This document shows, in pieces, positions 59,090-64,000 of a stretch of DNA of 64,000 bases. Numbering within the stretch: the first letter of the stretch is position 1; every line of letters begins with the position of its first letter. A program made the translations under genes and the position numbers. The stretch is from Peribacillus frigoritolerans (GTDB lineage: Bacteria; Bacillota; Bacilli; Bacillales; DSM-1321), in contig JAUPFL010000001.1 of the NCBI GenBank assembly GCA_030562215.1, positions 3,150,501 through 3,214,500 of the forward strand, in the 5' to 3' direction. The notes beneath the pieces were generated by a model. The model saw only the letters and a program-made list of their open reading frames with translations. It was not told the origin of the DNA and did no database searches.

Positions 59090-59215
59090 AGTTGACTGGA
59101 ACGGAAGGTGCGAGACTCCTGCGGGAATAACGAGTCCATGGGAGACCCCACAGGCGCAAGTGCGCCGAGGGCGGACCGCCCGCGGAAAGCGAGTGCCCTA
59201 CGTTCCAATCAACGT
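59090..59215 (+). repeat. dispersed GC-rich repeat, copy C (full)
   Basis: GTTGACTGGAACGGAAGGTG, CGAGACTCCTGCGGGAATAA, CGAGTCCATGGGAGACCCC, ACAGGCGCAAGTGCGCCGAG, GGCGGACCGCCCGCGGAAAG, ending ACGTTCCAATCAACGT. The outer ends (TGACTGGAACG and CGTTCCAATCAAC) are themselves inverted. Copies A and B are at 13001 and 50990. Confidence 0.9.
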
Positions 59216-59235
59216 CCAAATTTCTACAGTCTGAG

Positions 59236-59262
59236 GCATCCATTCATTTTGGATGCTTTTTA
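59236..59262 (+). terminator. terminator linked to repeat C
   Basis: GCATCC-ATTCATTTT-GGATGC then TTTTTAATT, preceded by CTACAGTCTGAG. Confidence 0.75.
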
Positions 59263-59514
59263 ATTAGGAAGAGTGATGATGTTAACAATTATCTAATGAT
59301 TTAGCGGATATTACATAAAAATTAGTCACGAGTCCAAGAAAAGTATAAGAGGTAAGAGAAATATGCTGCAAAACTGCACCGTGACAATTAAAAATAATCT
59401 CAAATAATTCCGAGTGATGGTTTCTGCAGTTGTAATGATCCCATGAAGTATTAGTGGGAAAATCAAATTAGGTTTCATTCCTGTTTTTAGACATAATCTA
59501 AATCATTTTCTTTT

Positions 59515-59661
59515 TCATTTCGCAAGTAAATTCAACAGTCTATCCAGTTCCTGGCTTTTATGTAATGTTTTTGGGGCAGTAAATCCATATATCAATCCGG
59601 TGGTTATTAATTCTTTCCTCAACATTTCAATTTTTTCATGTAATTCTTCCATACTCTCCAA
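59515..59661 (-). CDS. Spo0E-family aspartyl-phosphate phosphatase
   Basis: Intact, 48 codons. TTG start at 59661 with GAGGG eight bases upstream; ATG 59652 is an alternative. The sequence has the family pattern: charged helix (EELHEKIEMLRKELI), then GLIYGFTAPKTLHKSQELD and RLLNLLAK, with the conserved SQELD motif. Small Spo0E proteins remove phosphate from Spo0A and so delay sporulation. Single gene. Confidence 0.8.
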   Translation of the reverse strand: MESMEELHEKIEMLRKELITTGLIYGFTAPKTLHKSQELDRLLNLLAK

Positions 59662-60212
59662 TGCAGAATCCCTCAAGTACTTTCTTTTTTAGTTTTGAAA
59701 CTATTATTACATAAATTAGGATGTTTTTAAATGAAAGGTGAGTATTTACTTATGAAATATTGTTAAGTATTTATTAGTCCGATTTTTTGGAAAATAATGA
59801 GGATTCCTATACTTCCTTCGAATCTAAGGGTTTCTACAACGATGAAATACAGCCAATTAATGGCGATCTTTTTTATTCTACTATTTCACCCGCTTCTTTG
59901 CGCTTATATATACAGATTGGAAGTTATAAATTTTTAAAAGTTTTTTGTAAAAATAGCCCATGGAAGTCATTTGTAACGATTAAATAAATGATTCGTTAAG
60001 AGAACTAGGCTGAAAGACTGTCGTTATATGTAAAAGTTTGTAGGTCTATGTAAATGCATGAGCGAATCAAAACTCTTTTTGCGTTCAATGGGTACCATAA
60101 GTCCTGACTAAAAATTCCTAATTGGGAATTTTTTGATTTACACATCTTCATACACCATTAAAAATGGCCTTCTATACTTGAACCAGATTCAAATAATAGG
60201 AGGGAAAGATCA
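59662..60212. other. 550-bp region upstream of phoD
   Basis: A 66-codon frame at 59787-59987 has no ribosome site and is not called. GGGAATTTTTTGATTTACACAT at 60124-60145 has a TTTACA element that could belong to a PhoP box, but no second repeat is clear. Confidence 0.4.
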
Positions 60213-61954
60213 ATGAATAATGATAGAGCGATGGATGAATTAATTAAGAATTGGAGCGAATTAGGTAAGAATATGGACCGCCGGAACTTTATCCAGGGAG
60301 CAAGTAAGCTTGCTGGACTATCATTAGGTCTTGCCCTTGCCCAATCAATGGGCGGGATTGAAGTGAATGCTGCCCCGAAATTCAGTGATTATCCATTTAC
60401 TCTCGGTGTAGCTTCAGGTGATCCGCTCTCGGATAGTGTAGTTTTATGGACAAGGTTGGCACCTGATCCGTTGAATGGCGGAGGAATGCCAAAAGAAGCC
60501 ATTTCCGTTAAATGGGAAGTGGCAAAGGATGAGAATTTCAGAAAGATTGTCCAGCAAGGCAAGGAAATAGCCAGGCCGGAACTTGGCCACTCCGTTCATG
60601 TGGAAGTAAGCGGGTTAAAACCGGATAAGGTCTATTTTTACCGTTTTAAAAGCGGCGGGGAAGTAAGTCAGACTGGGAAAACGAAAACACTTCCGCCAAT
60701 AGGTTCAAGTGTTTCGAGCTTGTCATTCGCGTTTGTGTCATGCCAGCAATTTGAGCATGGTTATTATACGGCCTATAAACATTTGGCAAAAGAAGATCTG
60801 GATATTGTCTTCCACCTTGGCGATTATATATATGAATATGGACCAAATGAATATGTTTCCTCTACAGGTAATGTCCGTGTACATAGTGGTCCGGAGATCA
60901 TTACACTTGAAGATTATCGGAATAGATACGCACAATACCGCTCTGATACCCATTTAAAAGCGGCACACGCAGCTTTCCCATGGGTCGTGACTTGGGATGA
61001 CCATGAAGTTGAAAACAATTATGCAAATGTCATCCCGGAAAAAGGACAATCGGTAGAAGCTTTCATCAAGAGAAGGGCCGCCGCTTATCAGGCTTACTAT
61101 GAGCATATGCCCCTTCGTAAATCATCTTTGCCTAAGGGAGCGGATATGCGCTTATACCGAAATTTCACATATGGCGACCTGGCCTCTTTCTTTGTATTGG
61201 ATTCACGTCAATACCGGGATGATCAGGCAAACGGTGATGGAAGTTCACCGCAAACGCCTGAGTCACTTGATCGAAACGGACATTACTAGGTCCAGAGCAG
61301 GAACAGTGGCTAACTGACAATCTATCAAAATCAAAAACGAAGTGGAATGTTCTGCCTCAGCAGATTTTCTTTGCACAACGGAATTATGGAACACCAACCG
61401 CTCCAAAATTCAGCATGGATTCCTGGGATGGTTACCCGGCTGCACGCGATCGCTTAATTGATGTAATCAAAAGAAACAACATGGAAAATCTGGTCGTGTT
61501 GACCGGTGATGTACATGCAAGCTGGGCCGCCAATTTAAAGGCGGATTTCGATGATCCAAATTCAAAGATTTTCGGTGTGGAGTTTGTCGGCACTTCGATC
61601 ACATCTGGTGGAAATGGTGCGGATAAGCGTGCGGACACGGATAAAATACTAAGCCAGAATCCGCATATAAAGTTCTTTAATGATTACAGGGGATATGTCC
61701 GATGCAAAGTAACACCAGAACAATGGAAGGCGGATTACCGTGTAGTCCCATTCGTGACAGAACCAGGTGCGGATATATCGACAAGAGCATCCTTTGTTTT
61801 TGATAAGGATCAAACAGGGCTGCGAAAGGTTGCATCAGCAGCGGTTATGGAAGGTGTACAAAAAACGAACGAAGTCGAGGAAGATCGGACACGTGCCCAT
61901 AATCGCGCACACGAAAAACAAAGAATGAAAAAGCAGGGGAAAGTGACTAATTGA
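60213..61954 (+). CDS. phoD: PhoD alkaline phosphatase/phosphodiesterase, Tat-exported, frameshifted
   Basis: ATG 60213, AGGAGGG eight bases upstream. Twin-arginine signal MDRRNFIQGASKLAGLSLGL. Mature domain: YPFTLGVASGDPLSDSVVLW, FAFVSCQQFEHGYYTAYKHL, HLGDYIYEYG (metal site), VVTWDDHEVENNYAN, FFVLDSRQYRDD and, after a break near 61285 (one base added gives TLLGPEQEQWL), VLTGDVHASW and GVEFVGTSITSGG. About 580 residues, as in B. subtilis PhoD. The enzyme cleaves phosphodiesters such as teichoic acids during phosphate starvation and uses the Tat system encoded next. Confidence 0.92.
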
Positions 61955-62022
61955 TAGGGAACCTTATGATGCATGACAAAAAATAGCAAAGAAAAATGAG
62001 AAGATCAAAGGAGTGAGTAAGA

Positions 62023-62235
62023 ATGCTTTCAAATATAGGAATACCCGGTTTGGTGATCGTCCTCGTGATTGCACTGATTATTTTTGGACCGTCCAAGCTG
62101 CCGGAAATAGGCCGTGCATTTGGCCGGACATTGTCCGAATTCAAAAGTGCAACCAAAGGATTGGTGAATGATACAGAAAAAGAAGATGAAAACGAGAATA
62201 AAGCCGCATTGAGGGCTGTTAAAAAAGAGGGATGA
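62023..62235 (+). CDS. tatAd: TatA (TatAd-type) translocase subunit
   Basis: Intact, 70 codons; ATG 62023 after [29 protein letters not shown], hinge [14 protein letters not shown], amphipathic and charged tail. It lies between phoD and tatC, the PhoD-specific order of B. subtilis. Confidence 0.93.
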   Translation: MLSNIGIPGLVIVLVIALIIFGPSKLPEIGRAFGRTLSEFKSATKGLVNDTEKEDENENKAALRAVKKEG

Positions 62236-62345
62236 ATTTAATGGGATAGAGCGGGCGGAAAGACTCGCCTGCTCCTTTTCATGAGAAGGGTTCGAGGGGA
62301 AGAGCTATTTGCAGCAAATAATATGTCTAAAAAGGAGGAGTGAAA

Positions 62346-63079
62346 GTGGAGGGGAAGGATTTACACGTTATTGAACATATGGAGGAACTCCGAAGCAGAA
62401 TCATTAAAACACTGATAGGTTTTCTGGCTTTTTCATAGTGAGTTTCATATTCGTACAGGATATTTATGAACTGCTCATTAAGGATTTGGAAGGAAAGCTT
62501 GCCGTGCTCGGTCCAAGTGAGATCCTGTGGGTTTACATGATTATCGCTGCGGTTTGTGCAATAGCTGCAACGATTCCGCTAGCAGCCTATCAGTTATGGC
62601 GCTTTGTGGCTCCAGCGCTGAAACCGGAAGAGAGAAGAGTTACATTTCGGTTCATACCCGGGCTCTTCATTCTATTCATCACCGGTATCTCATTTGGATA
62701 TTTTGTGTTGTTTCCAATAGTGCTGGGTTTCCTCACTTCCCTATCGGCCGGGCAGTTCGAGATGATGTTCACAGCTGAAAAGTATTTCCGGTTCATGATT
62801 AATTTGATCTTGCCTTTCGGGATTTTATTCGAGATGCCGCTTGTGGTCATGTTCCTGACCAGATTAGGCATCATCAATCCAACAGTGTTGAAAAAGTCAC
62901 GTAAGATTTCTTATTTCATCCTGGTTGTCATCTCGATCCTGATTACGCCTCCTGATATAATTTCGGACATTTTGGTTATCGTCCCTTTGCTTGTGCTTTA
63001 TGAAGTGAGTGTACAGCTGTCCAATATGGTTTACCGAAAAAGGCTAATGAAAGATGAGGCAGCCTTACCTGTAACATGA
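62346..63079 (+). CDS. tatCd: TatC (TatCd-type) translocase subunit, frameshifted near the start
   Basis: GTG 62346 follows AAAGGAGGAG. N-terminus reads DLHVIEHMEELRSRIIKTLI, a TatC hallmark (E in HMEELRSR). One missing base near 62432 (tttttcatag) breaks it; repair gives FLAFFIVSFIFVQDI and continues with FRFIPGLFILFITGISFGYF, LILPFGILFEMPLVVMFL and ILITPPDIISDI. About 244 residues, six helices. It binds the twin-arginine signal and works with TatA. Confidence 0.92.
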
Positions 63080-63133
63080 AATGGCTGATCCACAACCTAA
63101 GAAACATTTCTTGGGAAATAGTTATTGAACACT

Positions 63134-63166
63134 AAAAAGTTGAGGGGCATATCCCTCAACTTTTTT
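63134..63166 (+). terminator. intrinsic terminator after tatC
   Basis: AAAAAGTTGAGGG - GCATAT - CCCTCAACTTTTTT. Confidence 0.88.
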
Positions 63167-63668
63167 ATTGCGGAATAATACTTTTGGAAATGATTAGGGG
63201 TCATGCTGAATGACATCTTCGAACTAAGTCTGTGGAATCGAGTATACGATGTGGTTATGAAAGGGGGATTATGTTTTACTCTGTAAAAGCCTTCTCCTTG
63301 TCCTGCCTTGGGGAATTCAAATCAAATCATTCATGTAAATCAAAGGTTTTGTAAAGCGTTTAAAGGTATTCATAAGGTACATAAATTGTACAGAAATACT
63401 GCAGTGCCTTAATGATTATGTAGAAAAATGAACATCTTCAAGTTTCAATGGGGATGTTTTATTTTATTTTTAAGAAGGAGAGAGGATTCTGGTTAGCGAA
63501 TTATTGTATTCACTTGAACAGCTAAATGCATTCTGCGTATAATCATTCCAAACTATCGAAAGGGAAAAGGTTCGAATAAAAGGTGAATGTGCATCTATCG
63601 TTCAAGTATAAATATATATTTAGGGGGAAAAAACATTATCAAAATATCGAACAGGATGGTGAGAGTTT
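63167..63668. other. 500-bp intergenic region before the YitT-family gene
   Basis: Contains a hairpin with T-rich tail at 63429-63468 (AACATC/GGATGTT). No ORF recognised. Confidence 0.4.
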
Positions 63669-64000
63669 ATGAAGGATTTATTGAAAATTATTGCAGGAAA
63701 CATTTCCATGACCTTTGCCTATGCTTATTTAATCGTTCCCAATGAAATTATTAATGGCGGGGTAACTAGCTCGGCATTATTATTGAATGCATTATGGGGT
63801 TATAACATTGCCATGCTCGCCAATTTCGTTACAGGATTACTGTTAATCATTTGTTTAGTTTTTCTAGGGAAAGAGTACTTTTTTAAGTCGATCGTAAGTT
63901 CCCTTAGCTATATGGTTTTTTAAATTTTTTTATTCATTGAACGTTAATTTTGATATGAATATCGTTTTAGTGATTTTCATTTCGTCGATTTTAATAGCGA
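63669..64000 (+). CDS. YitT-family membrane protein (3' end beyond window), frameshifted
   Basis: ATG 63669 after GGATGGTGAGAG. YitT/DUF161 start: LLKIIAGNISMTFAYAYLIV, PNEIINGGVTSSALLLNALW. The first open part ends at 63923 in a T run (atggttttttaaattttttt); adding one or two T restores a hydrophobic frame (FYSLNVNFDMNIVLVIFISS) to the window edge. A five-helix membrane protein with no known substrate. Confidence 0.75.

Larger units (their letters stand above)
58671..59514. other. relic region: Spo0E-like copy, IS remnant, dispersed repeat
   Basis: The gene-poor stretch 58611-59514 carries the items listed separately. The part 59270-59510 shows nothing recognisable. Confidence 0.5.

Noticed and set aside
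59787..59987. 66-codon ORF before phoD
   Set aside because: No ribosome site and no recognisable protein features.

Overview
The window comes from a low-GC, endospore-forming Bacillaceae chromosome. Evidence: strong AGGAGG ribosome sites, Spo0E-type and YyaC spore genes, a Bacillus-style phoD-tatA-tatC block, and a yrk-type sulfur cluster. A Peribacillus/Bacillus simplex-like relative is my guess at genus, without proof. No tRNA, rRNA or CRISPR array was seen.

A caution governs the whole annotation. About half of the longer genes are broken by one or more frameshifts. In nearly every case I checked, adding back one base, usually in a homopolymer, restores a normal family member. This looks like systematic base-deletion error in the sequence rather than mass gene death. 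These genes are therefore annotated as single CDS spanning the break. Truly decayed sequences (an S14 paralogue, an IS1182 transposase, a Spo0E copy, a CobW fragment) look different: they have in-frame stops, lost motifs or large missing parts.

Layout. 1-5.6 kb: RpiR regulator, M20 deacylase, LysP-like permease, GNAT acyltransferase and N-acylamino-acid racemase, together a probable D- to L-amino-acid conversion operon. 5.9-12.7 kb: a sensor kinase with a periplasmic-type binding domain and an NtrC-type regulator, then a sigma-54 promoter reading into hutG and gltS, followed by hutD. 13.4-17 kb: a membrane transporter with two M20 hydrolases. 18.3-21.5 kb: an amidohydrolase and a Zur-controlled zinc cluster (CobW GTPase, thioredoxin-like ferredoxin) with a dead alternative S14 gene. 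22.2-26.8 kb: NTF2-like protein, aldehyde dehydrogenase plus acetolactate-synthase-like enzyme, and a tRNA-dihydrouridine synthase.

27-32.5 kb: a CstR-controlled persulfide/thiosulfate cluster (DsrE, rhodanese, TusA, rhodanese-persulfide dioxygenase, TauE) with two operators and a 21-bp tandem repeat upstream. 33.4-43.3 kb: a tricarboxylate region with two CitMHS transporters, two LysR regulators, an AbrB-type membrane protein, a tricarballylate-dehydrogenase-like flavoprotein and a PrpF-type isomerase; three copies of one promoter motif tie it together. 43.4 kb: yyaC.

44.5-47.3 kb: Tat-exported PhoX phosphatase, its own TatA, and a secreted 5'-nucleotidase-type enzyme. 48.3-50.9 kb: ABC-2 exporter. 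51.5-54.6 kb: csoR-copZ-copA copper efflux. 54.8-58.6 kb: DinB, patatin, and a secreted protein with a membrane partner. 58.6-59.7 kb: an IS/Spo0E graveyard with a dispersed repeat. 60.2-63.1 kb: phoD-tatA-tatC. The right edge cuts a YitT-family gene.
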